Origin: Brucella pseudintermedia
GTDB taxonomy: Bacteria > Pseudomonadota > Alphaproteobacteria > Rhizobiales > Rhizobiaceae
Length of the DNA stretch: 64,000 nt
Direction: 5' to 3'
Assembly: GCF_008932435.1 (NCBI RefSeq)
Contig: NZ_WBWE01000012.1
Span: 1 to 64,000 of the forward strand
The notes below the pieces were generated by a model. That model was not told where the DNA came from, made no database searches, and was given only the letters and a program-made list of their open reading frames with translations. The position numbers and the translations under genes were made by a program. Below, one piece after another: positions 1 through 6,583 of the stretch (its first letter is position 1; every line of letters begins with the position of its first letter).

Positions 1-78
1 GTGAGTAGACCAGTGATCCCATGAACTCCTCCCAACGCACAAACGTTGGAAGGCTGAGAAAGTTCACTCAATGGAATG

Positions 79-434
79 AAAAGCCCCGGCAAGGTTTCGT
101 TAACCGGGGCAGGCGCCTTGGGAAATCTAGCTGAAAGCAACGATAAGCGCCCAGTCTCCGTGTAGATCGCTAACTGTTAATATTGTCTTCCCAGAGACGT
201 GGAAAACCCCGGCAACGAGGGTTACCGGGGCTGTGCAGGCCACCAGTCGCGTCGTGCCTGTTGACCTGCTCTTATACTTAGATAGCGCACCGGAGAACAA
301 AAGAAAGCCCCGGACGCAGGAGGGACCCAGTCCGAGGCTTTGCGCACCGCAAAGGGTTAGCGGGGGCTAAAAACGGTGCGCAAAATTGATATAGCGCAAT
401 CAGCGAAAAAGAAAACCCCGGCTAGTCCGGGGTT
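79..434 (-). terminator. Run of four minus-strand terminator-like hairpins
   Basis: Four GC-rich hairpins lie at about 79-110, 203-230, 304-341 and 412-434. Each is built on CCCCGG/CCGGGG (third: CCCCGGA/TCCGAGG) and each has an A-run on its low-coordinate side. On the minus strand each therefore reads as stem plus T-tract, the form of a Rho-independent terminator. The last one sits just past the antitoxin stop at 455 and probably ends that operon. The other three follow 80-110 bp intervals with no convincing ORF, so they could end small RNAs or be repeated elements. No protein gene is seen in 1-454. Confidence 0.6.
339..384. repeat. 11-bp perfect inverted repeat
   Basis: TTTGCGCACCG at 339-349 is matched by CGGTGCGCAAA at 374-384, with a 24-nt spacer that itself contains TTAGC/GCTAA. 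The left arm overlaps the end of the third terminator-like hairpin, so the two structures cannot form at the same time. It may be a protein-binding site or an RNA stem; there is no T-tract directly after it. Confidence 0.5.
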
Positions 435-454
435 GTGATTGCACTGATTGCCGG

Positions 455-967
455 TTAAGCGGCTAGTGCTGGCACATACCAGTGGTCGTCGCAATAAGAC
501 AAAACAAATTTATCAGTGGTTTCGTCTTTCTGCGCCAGCTTTTCGAACCGGTCTATGATGTCTTTCATAACATCAGGTTTCTTGTCATCAGGAACCAAGG
601 AAAGCAGATAGATCAACCGGAGGGCTAGAACAGCAGGTCCGTTTGGCTCGCTTTGTCCTTTCTCCCACCTAGCTACGCTTTGATCTGTCACACTTAGAAC
701 GCGTGCCAAGTCAGACTGTGTCATGTCCAACTCACCACGGAGGAACTTTAGTTCTTTCCCCGTAGGGGCTTTCTTCTCAAGAACAATGTGCAGACCAATA
801 GCACGGTGCAGTCCGTCAATATCCTCAACGGTCAAATATTCTTCGCCGTCGATGATTTCTTTCGTAAAGCCGTTGCGTAGATAGATGTTGTCCAATCCGC
901 ACTCCACATAGTGAAGTGGCTCCTTGGAGAGCTTCTCACCTTGCCTGTAGAAGTTTTGGATGTTCAT
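455..967 (-). CDS. XRE/MqsA-like HTH antitoxin
   Basis: The 170-residue protein probably acts as antitoxin and autorepressor. Its C-terminal half carries a helix-turn-helix of the XRE type, as in MqsA-like antitoxins (residues about 75-110, MTQSDLARVLSVTDQSVARW), followed by a leucine-rich helix. The N-terminal half contains an acidic segment like the degron-type half of such antitoxins. I start it at 967 because that ATG overlaps the TGA of the upstream toxin as ATGA, a coupled arrangement; an in-frame GTG/ATG further up would lie inside the toxin. It is followed by the hairpin at 412-434. The gene order is toxin first, antitoxin second, as in HigBA/MqsRA systems. The family is clear from the HTH; the antitoxin role is inferred from context. 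Confidence 0.75.
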   Translation of the reverse strand: MNIQNFYRQGEKLSKEPLHYVECGLDNIYLRNGFTKEIIDGEEYLTVEDIDGLHRAIGLHIVLEKKAPTGKELKFLRGELDMTQSDLARVLSVTDQSVARWEKGQSEPNGPAVLALRLIYLLSLVPDDKKPDVMKDIIDRFEKLAQKDETTDKFVLSYCDDHWYVPALAA

Positions 968-1305
968 CTTAGGTCTTCCCATTCAACTGTTTTAACAAAG
1001 AGACGATCATTACGGATAATCACGACGACTACCCCAACATCTCTTCGGCCTTTCACATTTCGGACGATCTTTGCTTTCCATTCTCCGGCAGATTGGCCGG
1101 GTTCGATTGGACCCGAAACACGGCCTTCTCTTAGGACGGTAAGAGCAACTCGGATAGAAATTTCCCGCTCCTCCATCCGTTCTCTTGCATGTGCTGACCA
1201 TGCGACACGGCCAGTTACTGCAGCGAGATTGCGCACGCGATCTTCAAATTCATCGGGTCGCAGCGCCATGCGGGCGACATTGTGAGAGCGTTGTTCGTCC
1301 TTCAT
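964..1305 (-). CDS. DUF4258-type putative toxin
   Basis: This small basic protein of 113 residues has the DUF4258 pattern: a WSAHARERMEER motif (residues about 36-47) followed by beta-strands ending in VVVVIIRNDRLFVKTVEW. The family resembles compact RelE/BrnT-like RNase folds, and members often sit beside HTH antitoxins. Its stop overlaps the antitoxin start, so the two are translated together. A 15-bp palindrome lies just upstream of the start, consistent with autoregulation. Toxin activity is inferred from the pairing, not visible in a catalytic signature. Confidence 0.65.
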   Translation of the reverse strand: MKDEQRSHNVARMALRPDEFEDRVRNLAAVTGRVAWSAHARERMEEREISIRVALTVLREGRVSGPIEPGQSAGEWKAKIVRNVKGRRDVGVVVVIIRNDRLFVKTVEWEDLR

Positions 1306-1309
1306 GCAC

Positions 1310-1324
1310 CTATCAATATGATAG
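1310..1324. promoter_or_regulatory. Candidate operator of the toxin/antitoxin operon
   Basis: CTATCAATATGATAG is a perfect 6-bp inverted repeat with a 3-bp centre. It lies 5 bp before the toxin start codon, where a repressor such as the HTH antitoxin would block transcription or initiation. The DNA on its far side is AT-rich and would fit a promoter. Confidence 0.5.
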
Positions 1325-1416
1325 GCAGATATTAATAGTCAATGAAAATCACATGAAAGTGTGAAAACGACGCACTTAAGTGCTGCAACGCAACAATCAA
1401 AGGAATGGAAACGAAA

Positions 1417-2100
1417 ATGGCACGACGCATCAACGCGGCGGGGCTTTCGCTCGTGAAGCAGTGGGAAGGCCTCAAGAATACAGCTTACCGGGACGTGGCC
1501 GGTGTCCTGACCATCGGATATGGGCATACGAGCGCTGCCGGTGCACCTACGGTAACGCCGGGAATGGCAATCGGTGACAAGGAAGCCGAGCGCATCCTGA
1601 AGGCCGATCTGGCGAAATTCGAGGCGAGGGTAGAGCGGTTCGTAAAGGTGCCGCTTACCGACAACCAGTTCGCAGCGCTCGTCTCGTTCGATTTCAACAC
1701 CGGGGCGCTTGATAAATCCACGCTGCTGAAAAAACTGAACAAGGGCGACTATGCCGCTGTCCCGGTCGAACTCATGAAGTGGGTGAATGCTGGCGGGAGG
1801 AAGGTGCAGGGTCTTGTGAACCGGCGAGCCGCTGAAGCCGGTCTCTGGGCCAAGGGAGATTTCGTTTCGTCCAACTATGTGTCAGCCGAGACGGCAGCCA
1901 ATAAGACCGATGTCGCCACGATTGGCGGTGCTGGTGCTGCTGGTGCGGCGGCAACGGTCGGCCCTGTCATTCCTGAAATTGTTAGCACCATCTCAAATCA
2001 GCAGGACGAATTGTCTAGCGGTCAGTGGGTGCGTGTGGCGATTGCTAGTGTGATTGTCGCCCTTACCCTCTGGGGCATCTGGCGGAAGACGCGCTCATGA
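1417..2100 (+). CDS. Phage endolysin, T4-type lysozyme with C-terminal membrane anchor
   Basis: The product cleaves peptidoglycan during phage lysis. The N-terminal half is a T4-lysozyme-like (GH24) domain, and the E-8 residues-D-5 residues-T catalytic spacing is intact in WEGLKNTAYRDVAGVLT near the N-terminus. After about residue 150 comes an Ala/Gly-rich linker, then a C-terminal hydrophobic helix (VRVAIASVIVALTLWGIW), an uncommon place for an endolysin anchor. ATG at 1417 is chosen because AAAGGA lies about 12 nt upstream; ATG at 1405 sits directly on that site. It overlaps the next gene by 4 bp. It is the first gene of a lysis cassette and evidence of prophage origin. Confidence 0.85.
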   Translation: MARRINAAGLSLVKQWEGLKNTAYRDVAGVLTIGYGHTSAAGAPTVTPGMAIGDKEAERILKADLAKFEARVERFVKVPLTDNQFAALVSFDFNTGALDKSTLLKKLNKGDYAAVPVELMKWVNAGGRKVQGLVNRRAAEAGLWAKGDFVSSNYVSAETAANKTDVATIGGAGAAGAAATVGPVIPEIVSTISNQQDELSSGQWVRVAIASVIVALTLWGIWRKTRS

Positions 2101-2378
2101 TCTGGGCGCTCATCCCCTCATGGCTGAAATACTCGCTCGCTGCCGTTCTGGCGGCGTTTCTGCTTCTGGCGGGTGGATATTTCGCCGGGAAGCACGAAGG
2201 CCGTCAGCAAGCTGTTTCCGAGCAATTGCGCGAAACCGTCAAAGCCGAAAAGGAAAGGGGCAAGGACGATGAAAAACTACGCGGGCTTACGGATTATGAT
2301 TTTTGTATTCTTGCCCTTCGTCGTCGCGGGCTGTCCTTCGATCAGTGCGACGAGCTGCGCGGGCTGGAGACAGAATAA
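2097..2378 (+). CDS. Rz-like inner-membrane spanin
   Basis: This 93-residue protein has an N-terminal transmembrane helix (residues 8-30) followed by a charged, coiled-coil-prone stretch (SEQLRETVKAEKERGKDDEK). That is the layout of an i-spanin, which spans the periplasm and fuses the membranes at phage lysis. It overlaps the endolysin stop by 4 bp. A second reading frame nested in its 3' half encodes a lipoprotein, the classic Rz/Rz1 arrangement. Sequence similarity in this family is poor, so the call rests on architecture and context. Confidence 0.65.
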   Translation: MIWALIPSWLKYSLAAVLAAFLLLAGGYFAGKHEGRQQAVSEQLRETVKAEKERGKDDEKLRGLTDYDFCILALRRRGLSFDQCDELRGLETE

Positions 2379-2484
2379 CCTATCGCCTGCCGGTCTGGTC
2401 GCACTGACCAAAGTGGACCGGCCAGCGGCGGAGCGGGTCGAAGGCAATGATGAAAACGGAAAACGGCGGGGCTGCTGGAGATGA
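2269..2484 (+). CDS. Rz1-like outer-membrane spanin lipoprotein, nested frame
   Basis: ATG at 2269, inside the Rz-like gene in another frame, opens a 71-residue ORF. It has a hydrophobic signal (IMIFVFLPFVVAGC) with a VAGC lipobox at about residues 18-21. The mature part ends in a conserved-looking GNDENGKRRGCW tail; short phage o-spanin lipoproteins of rhizobial phages typically end in an N-E/N-x-G…GCW motif. It begins inside the i-spanin gene and extends 106 nt past its stop. It would pair with the Rz-like protein to complete the spanin complex. Confidence 0.65.
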   Translation: MKNYAGLRIMIFVFLPFVVAGCPSISATSCAGWRQNNLSPAGLVALTKVDRPAAERVEGNDENGKRRGCWR

Positions 2485-2732
2485 CGCCAATGGACAAAGA
2501 TGCTGCTACAGCACACCGCCTTGTAGAGCTGCCGGAGGAAACGAGAGAGTTTCTATCCCAACTTCGCGAGGAAGATATTGACCTCTTGAAAGATGGTCTC
2601 GATCTGATCCGGTCACTAAGAACCATTGGCCGTTTCATGCGCTGGCTCATTCTCGGCATTCTGGCGATCCTTATCGGGATCGTTTCGCTGTATGAGAACG
2701 CGGTAAAAATATGGGCGTGGTTTCATAAGTGA
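2481..2732 (+). CDS. Small membrane protein of the lysis cassette
   Basis: The protein is 83 residues: an acidic soluble N-terminus, then one strong transmembrane helix (residues about 56-77, WLILGILAILIGIVSLYENAV) and a short basic end. It overlaps the nested spanin gene by 4 bp and is the last gene of the cassette. A holin or lysis-regulating role would fit the position, but one membrane helix and no recognisable family make that a guess. Confidence 0.55.
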   Translation: MTPMDKDAATAHRLVELPEETREFLSQLREEDIDLLKDGLDLIRSLRTIGRFMRWLILGILAILIGIVSLYENAVKIWAWFHK

Positions 2733-2791
2733 GCGCGTAAGAAGTGCCATGCCACACTGATATCAAACGGAAAAACGAGCGCGTAAATACT

Positions 2792-3019
2792 CTATTTGAT
2801 TTTCAATGCCTTCTTTCTCGGAGCAGGCGTGACCACGATAAGCTCGCGCTCCAAGCGCTGTTTTCGCAGGCGGAGAGTCTTTGCGACCCGCTCGTCTACT
2901 TCCGCATCTAGAATAGTACGCACGGCTTTATTGGTACGTGAAGCAACCGACTCGCGAGAGGAAGGAATTGGCTTGAAAAGAGTATCTTTCGTAAAGGGAC
3001 CGCGTGGGTCTTGGGGCAA
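2792..3019 (-). CDS. Hypothetical basic protein downstream of cspA
   Basis: This is a 75-residue basic protein with a Lys/Arg-rich C-terminus and a central helical segment (TNKAVRTILDAEVDERVAKTLRLRKQRLERE). The reading frame extends up into the cspA terminator hairpin, so I place the start at TTG 3019, preceded by AAGGA at 7 nt. I do not recognise the family. It may be a small nucleic-acid-binding protein; there is no direct support beyond charge and helicity. Confidence 0.4.
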   Translation of the reverse strand: MPQDPRGPFTKDTLFKPIPSSRESVASRTNKAVRTILDAEVDERVAKTLRLRKQRLERELIVVTPAPRKKALKIK

Positions 3020-3045
3020 TTGTTGTAATCCTTTTTGAAGTGAAT

Positions 3046-3073
3046 AAAAAAGGCCAAGCAATGCTTGGCCTCA
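3046..3073 (-). terminator. Terminator after cspA
   Basis: On the minus strand GGCCAAGC-ATT-GCTTGGCC is followed by six T residues, a textbook Rho-independent terminator about 60 bp beyond the cspA stop. Confidence 0.8.
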
Positions 3074-3133
3074 AAGCTAATTTCCTTCGACAGTGCCAGT
3101 ACATCCGTGGTCAAAGGAAAGAAAATCAGCTAT

Positions 3134-3343
3134 TTAAGCGGCTTGCAGATTGCAGGCCGACATTTTGCCGGACTTGCGATCCTGTTCAAGATCATAAGTG
3201 AGCTTCTGGCCTTCGGTCAGCGAGTACATACCTGCGCGTTCAACCGCAGAGATATGAACAAACGTATCGCCGCCGCCATTTTCAGGCTGAATAAATCCAA
3301 AGCCTTTTGCTGCATTAAACCATTTAACTGTGCCGGTGTTCAT
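3134..3343 (-). CDS. cspA: Cold-shock protein CspA family
   Basis: This single-stranded nucleic-acid-binding protein of 69 residues consists of one cold-shock OB fold. Both RNA-binding motifs are present: KGFGFIQP (RNP1, residues about 13-20) and DTFVHISAVE (RNP2, about 26-35). The start at 3343 gives the family's usual MNTGTVKWFN opening and has GAAAGAGGT upstream; an ATG 15 nt earlier is in frame. It is monocistronic, ended by the hairpin at 3046-3073. Members act as RNA chaperones in cold adaptation or growth transitions. Confidence 0.93.
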   Translation of the reverse strand: MNTGTVKWFNAAKGFGFIQPENGGGDTFVHISAVERAGMYSLTEGQKLTYDLEQDRKSGKMSACNLQAA

Positions 3344-3651
3344 TTGAACCTCTTTCATAGTATATCAAAAACCGCGTTTAGAAAAACGCAGAGACGAAAC
3401 GATTTTTAAAAGGGAGTTTTCGTTCATCGCACGGTGCTAATCGCGCAGCAAGCAAAGCTCAGCAAGAAAATATCGATAATTGTCTTTTAGATGGTTAAAT
3501 AAAAATTGTCAAACGATTAATAAATTATGGGTCAATAAAGTGGAGAAAGCTTCTTAACTCGCTTAATATTTCCATTGTTTTTACAGTGAAATAACGATTC
3601 AAAAAATTATTATTTGAGAGGCCCAGTTTGGTGCCTCTCGAGGGATAATTG
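3344..3651. promoter_or_regulatory. AT-rich leader/promoter region of cspA
   Basis: This 308-bp stretch has no ORF I can support. It is clearly AT-richer than its surroundings from 3470 to 3610. It lies upstream of cspA, where cold-shock genes often have long 5' leaders. I see no confident -35/-10 pair. Confidence 0.35.
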
Positions 3652-3876
3652 TTAGGCAGTGCCATAGGCGGACGACACTTCCGTTTGTGGACCTGGGCCT
3701 GTTTGAATGTCGCCCATTACTCCATCCATAAATCTCTTCAGAATTAACGCTGAGTCATTATAATGGGGTCCTGGTAGGGGTCTCATCCTGGATGTGACAT
3801 AGCCGGCCTTAGCAATCATCTGCTTCAGAATGCGATGGTTTGAGTGAAAATCGCCATTATAGATATTGGAAGACAT
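3652..3876 (-). CDS. Hypothetical 74-residue protein
   Basis: This is a small soluble protein with no signal peptide or membrane segment and no recognised family. The start at 3876 is well supported by AAAGGAGG seven bases upstream, one of the strongest ribosome-binding sites in the window, so translation is likely. It stands alone in AT-rich DNA between cspA and the tRNA-Pro fragment, in the accessory part of the window. Confidence 0.55.
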   Translation of the reverse strand: MSSNIYNGDFHSNHRILKQMIAKAGYVTSRMRPLPGPHYNDSALILKRFMDGVMGDIQTGPGPQTEVSSAYGTA

Positions 3877-4452
3877 CGCGTCCTCCTTTCAATTGCGGGC
3901 AAGGGCCATTCCGCCCATGTCAGGGGCACCCGTATTCAATCAATACACTGACAATTAAGGATGGACTGCTTGCGATTTAATAGCAAGAGAACAATTACGG
4001 TCACTTAAAGGCAGATGCCCGATAATCTACTAATCTGGTAAGGCGCGCGATAGGTCAATAACAGCACTACTCCCCGCTGACTGTGAGAAAATACGACAAC
4101 ACAAAAAGTCCCACGAAAATCACTGGGAGACTTACAGCAAAGTCATCAACTTCTTGTAACTGTTTTGAAATTGGCCCTCAGGGAACTTTTCCCCCAGTCA
4201 AGTGCGCTACCGGGCTGCGCTACGCTCCGAGCCGGGGAAAGCCGTAGAATATAACGACTTGGCACGCAAGGGATAATTTCTCGAAACTGGCAAATTGCAC
4301 ACCGACTTTGTGTTACGCGTGAAATCGAAAATAGTCCTCCAATCCGGCTTCGGCGAATTGTGTCAGAATTGCGTACAAATTGTGACAATCTGTCACCTTC
4401 GATGGCAGCTATGTCTTTCCTAATAAATTGGGATAGGGGAGGGCATCAGTGG
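3877..4452. other. Non-coding accessory stretch with tRNA-Pro fragment
   Basis: No protein gene is supported here. An open frame at 4146-4388 on the minus strand is produced by the tRNA-Pro fragment it covers. The rest shows no clear element. Confidence 0.5.
4191..4229 (-). pseudogene. 5' half of a tRNA-Pro(GGG) gene
   Basis: Read on the minus strand, 4229-4191 gives CGGAGCG (acceptor 5' strand), a D-arm, the 5' anticodon stem CTTGA and loop CTGGGGG with anticodon GGG. The sequence then departs from any tRNA, with no 3' anticodon stem, T-arm or acceptor partner. This is half a tRNA gene cut at the anticodon loop, as left by integration or deletion at a tRNA attachment site. Phage-like genes lie on one side and chromosomal-looking genes on the other. 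Confidence 0.75.
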
Positions 4453-4947
4453 ATGAGAATCAGTCACCTTTTCAAGACGCTTGATTTCTGGCGGGCGCAT
4501 CGGGCCGTTAACCGTGAACCCGTCTGGGAGAACATATTGCCGTTGTTCTTCTTTCATCGCGACGGCGTGCTGGCGATCCAAAGATTGGCGCGAGAGTGGA
4601 CCCGCCTTTACGGGCTCCGGCGGGTTGACGTATTTCAGGGAACCGTCGTCAATGAGAAGTGGTCGAACCGCCGTATCGCTGGGCTTCTCGACCAAATGCA
4701 GAAAACCAGCGATGCCCGTTCGGCAAAAAAACGTTTGCGAACAGTGGAGACACCCCGCCATGTCGAGGGAAGTCTGGTCGTGGTTCGCACGCAAGGTACG
4801 GAATTCCTGATTGACGGTCGCCGGCGCGCGAATATCTGGAGTAACATGCCGGGCCAATATGCCGTCTGGGTTATCGAAGTAGAGCCGCGCCCATCGCGTC
4901 TCTCGAAGCTGATAGGCGGCGGCGAACTCCAACCGTCTCGATCATAA
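4453..4947 (+). CDS. Hypothetical protein, 164 residues
   Basis: This soluble protein of about 164 residues has mixed alpha/beta character (EFLIDGRRRANIW…YAVWVIEVEP). I do not recognise the family. ATG 4453 is preferred because AGGGGAGGG lies about 10 nt upstream; frames continue up to 4360. The opposite strand is also open here (4420-4932), but this frame has the ribosome site and a protein-like hydrophobic pattern. It lies next to the exopolysaccharide locus without evidence of a shared role. Confidence 0.55.
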   Translation: MRISHLFKTLDFWRAHRAVNREPVWENILPLFFFHRDGVLAIQRLAREWTRLYGLRRVDVFQGTVVNEKWSNRRIAGLLDQMQKTSDARSAKKRLRTVETPRHVEGSLVVVRTQGTEFLIDGRRRANIWSNMPGQYAVWVIEVEPRPSRLSKLIGGGELQPSRS

Positions 4948-4977
4948 AAGCATTTCCAGCAAAAAGAGCGTCGAAAA

Positions 4978-5298
4978 TCAGGAGCGCGGTCCAAAGAGGA
5001 TGATGCATGTACCGGCGAAGGCCGTGCACGCGCCGACCACATCCCAGCGATCGGGGCGGGCGCCCTCGGCAAACCAGATCCACAGGATCGACGCGATGAT
5101 ATAGATCCCGCCATAAGCTGCGTAGGCGCGACCGGCAACATTGCTCTCAATCAATGTCAGCAGATAGGCGAACAAGGCGAGGCACACCATGCCGGGCACC
5201 AGCCAGAACGGTGACTTGCCAAGCTTCAACCAAGCCCAAAAGGCAAAGCAACCGCCAATTTCAAACAGGGCTGCGGCGGCGTAGATCGCGAATTGCAA
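4978..5298 (-). CDS. YnfA/UPF0060 family membrane protein
   Basis: The product is a small four-helix membrane protein of 106 residues. It matches the YnfA pattern: [14 protein letters not shown] near the N-terminus, [22 protein letters not shown] and a final helix ending in IILFGPRS. The family resembles small multidrug-resistance transporters, but its substrate is unsettled. I choose TTG 5298: it gives the family length, and AGGAG stands 9 nt upstream. The ATG at 5343 adds 15 residues. It overlaps the end of the O-antigen ligase gene by 38 bp, so the two are probably co-transcribed. Confidence 0.85.
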   Translation of the reverse strand: MQFAIYAAAALFEIGGCFAFWAWLKLGKSPFWLVPGMVCLALFAYLLTLIESNVAGRAYAAYGGIYIIASILWIWFAEGARPDRWDVVGACTAFAGTCIILFGPRS

Positions 5299-6583
5299 GG
5301 TTCTGCTCTCCTGAGCCTTCTTTGAGTTTGAGTGAAAGCTCATACTTGTATTCCAGCCCTGCACAACCCCAGATAATCCCGAAAAGCAGATAAAAATGTC
5401 GCCAGTGGTCGGTATCGATGACATTTCCGATCAGGACATGCCCGAGATAGGTTGCATAAGCCACCAAGAGAAATGGCTGCCAGGGACGATTGCGAAACAG
5501 CAGTTTGAAGCCGATCGCAAGGGTCAGAAATGTCAGTGTCAGAAAAGCTATGAATCCGACCCATCCATAGTCGAGCGCAGCCTTGAGCCAGATATTGTGC
5601 GTGTCTTCGCCAAACATCGGTCCGAATTCGAGCGGCCCGATACCCAAGGAATGCTGCGTGGCGAGAATCATACCAAGCCAATGGCGCGCGAAGCGTCCAA
5701 GTCTTGCACTGTCATAGCTCTGTTCAAGCCGCGCGCGCTCACGGAAGAAGTCGCCCACGCCGGGAATTTGCAGGATAATGAGGACCGCGAGAACGATCGC
5801 CACCACGGCAAGCAGGCCGATTGCGATCAGCCGAAACCGAAAGCGGTTGCTGTTGCTTTGCAGAAAAAGCACGCCGAACAAAAGGGCGAAGGAGAGGGGA
5901 ACCATCGCCCATGCCGCGCGCGAAAAGGACAGCAGTACGCCAAGCATGAGCAGGCAGCAGAGCGGAAGATAGGCAGCCACATCGCGCATGCTTCCGCGCA
6001 TGACGCGATAAAGCGTCCAGGTCAGCGGCAGTATAAGGAAGGGGCCGTAGACGTTCGGGTCTTGAAAAGCACCCTGCGCGCGTCCGTAGCGCGTGAAGTT
6101 TTCCGCTCCGGGGAAGAGGGCGAAATAACCGGCAATGCCGAGCAAGGAGGAGACGATGCTGACAAGAAGATAGGCGTTAAAGATGGTTCGCAGACGCCTG
6201 TAGTCAGCTTCGATCACAGCCGCGAAGAACACTGATGTAAAAGCCAGAAACAGCGAGACCGCAATATAAAGCGGGGCCTTCTTCACATCGGCCATCTGCA
6301 TGACCGAGATCATTCCGCCGAAATTGAACACGGTAAGGATTGCCAGCAGCACGAGGCTGGTGCGGGTCAGCTTCAGGCCGAACAATAATGCCAGCACAAT
6401 CAGGCCGACCATATAGAGTTCGTAAGGCGCGGGCTCACTCATCACGAAGCCCAACAGAAAAACACCGAAACCGATCGCCGTGTTGGCAATGAGGCGATTG
6501 AGCGCACGTTTGCGCGCTATATCTGCCCGCAGCTCTATGGGCGGGGGCAGATTGCCCTCAAACCTGTGCGCTACGCTGGTCAA
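5261..6583 (-). CDS. O-antigen ligase/polymerase family membrane protein
   Basis: The 440-residue protein has about eleven to twelve hydrophobic helices. It has a periplasmic loop before the last helices containing the family's [15 protein letters not shown] segment (Wzy_C/WaaL family). Such proteins polymerise or ligate undecaprenyl-linked glycan repeats at the periplasmic face. Translation probably starts at TTG 6583, which overlaps the TGA of the upstream glycosylphosphotransferase as TTGA. Its neighbours (priming enzyme, export lipoprotein, Wzz-like chain-length protein) favour a polymerase for a secreted polysaccharide over an LPS ligase. Confidence 0.85.
   Translation of the reverse strand: MTSVAHRFEGNLPPPIELRADIARKRALNRLIANTAIGFGVFLLGFVMSEPAPYELYMVGLIVLALLFGLKLTRTSLVLLAILTVFNFGGMISVMQMADVKKAPLYIAVSLFLAFTSVFFAAVIEADYRRLRTIFNAYLLVSIVSSLLGIAGYFALFPGAENFTRYGRAQGAFQDPNVYGPFLILPLTWTLYRVMRGSMRDVAAYLPLCCLLMLGVLLSFSRAAWAMVPLSFALLFGVLFLQSNSNRFRFRLIAIGLLAVVAIVLAVLIILQIPGVGDFFRERARLEQSYDSARLGRFARHWLGMILATQHSLGIGPLEFGPMFGEDTHNIWLKAALDYGWVGFIAFLTLTFLTLAIGFKLLFRNRPWQPFLLVAYATYLGHVLIGNVIDTDHWRHFYLLFGIIWGCAGLEYKYELSLKLKEGSGEQNLAIRDLRRRSPV

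Larger units (their letters stand above)
12..3343. other. Accessory prophage-like segment
   Basis: A toxin/antitoxin pair and a complete endolysin-spanin cassette, but no phage structural or integrase genes, are seen. The right limit may be the cut tRNA-Pro at 4191-4229; the left limit is outside the window. It is therefore either the end of a prophage or a decayed one. Confidence 0.5.

Noticed and set aside
4146..4388. Open frame on the minus strand giving SVAQPGSALDWGK
   Set aside because: That peptide comes from translating the tRNA-Pro fragment; no ribosome site and the rest is not protein-like.
5396..6235. Plus-strand open frame opposite the O-antigen ligase gene
   Set aside because: Antisense of a hydrophobic gene with polar low-complexity translation; no ribosome site.
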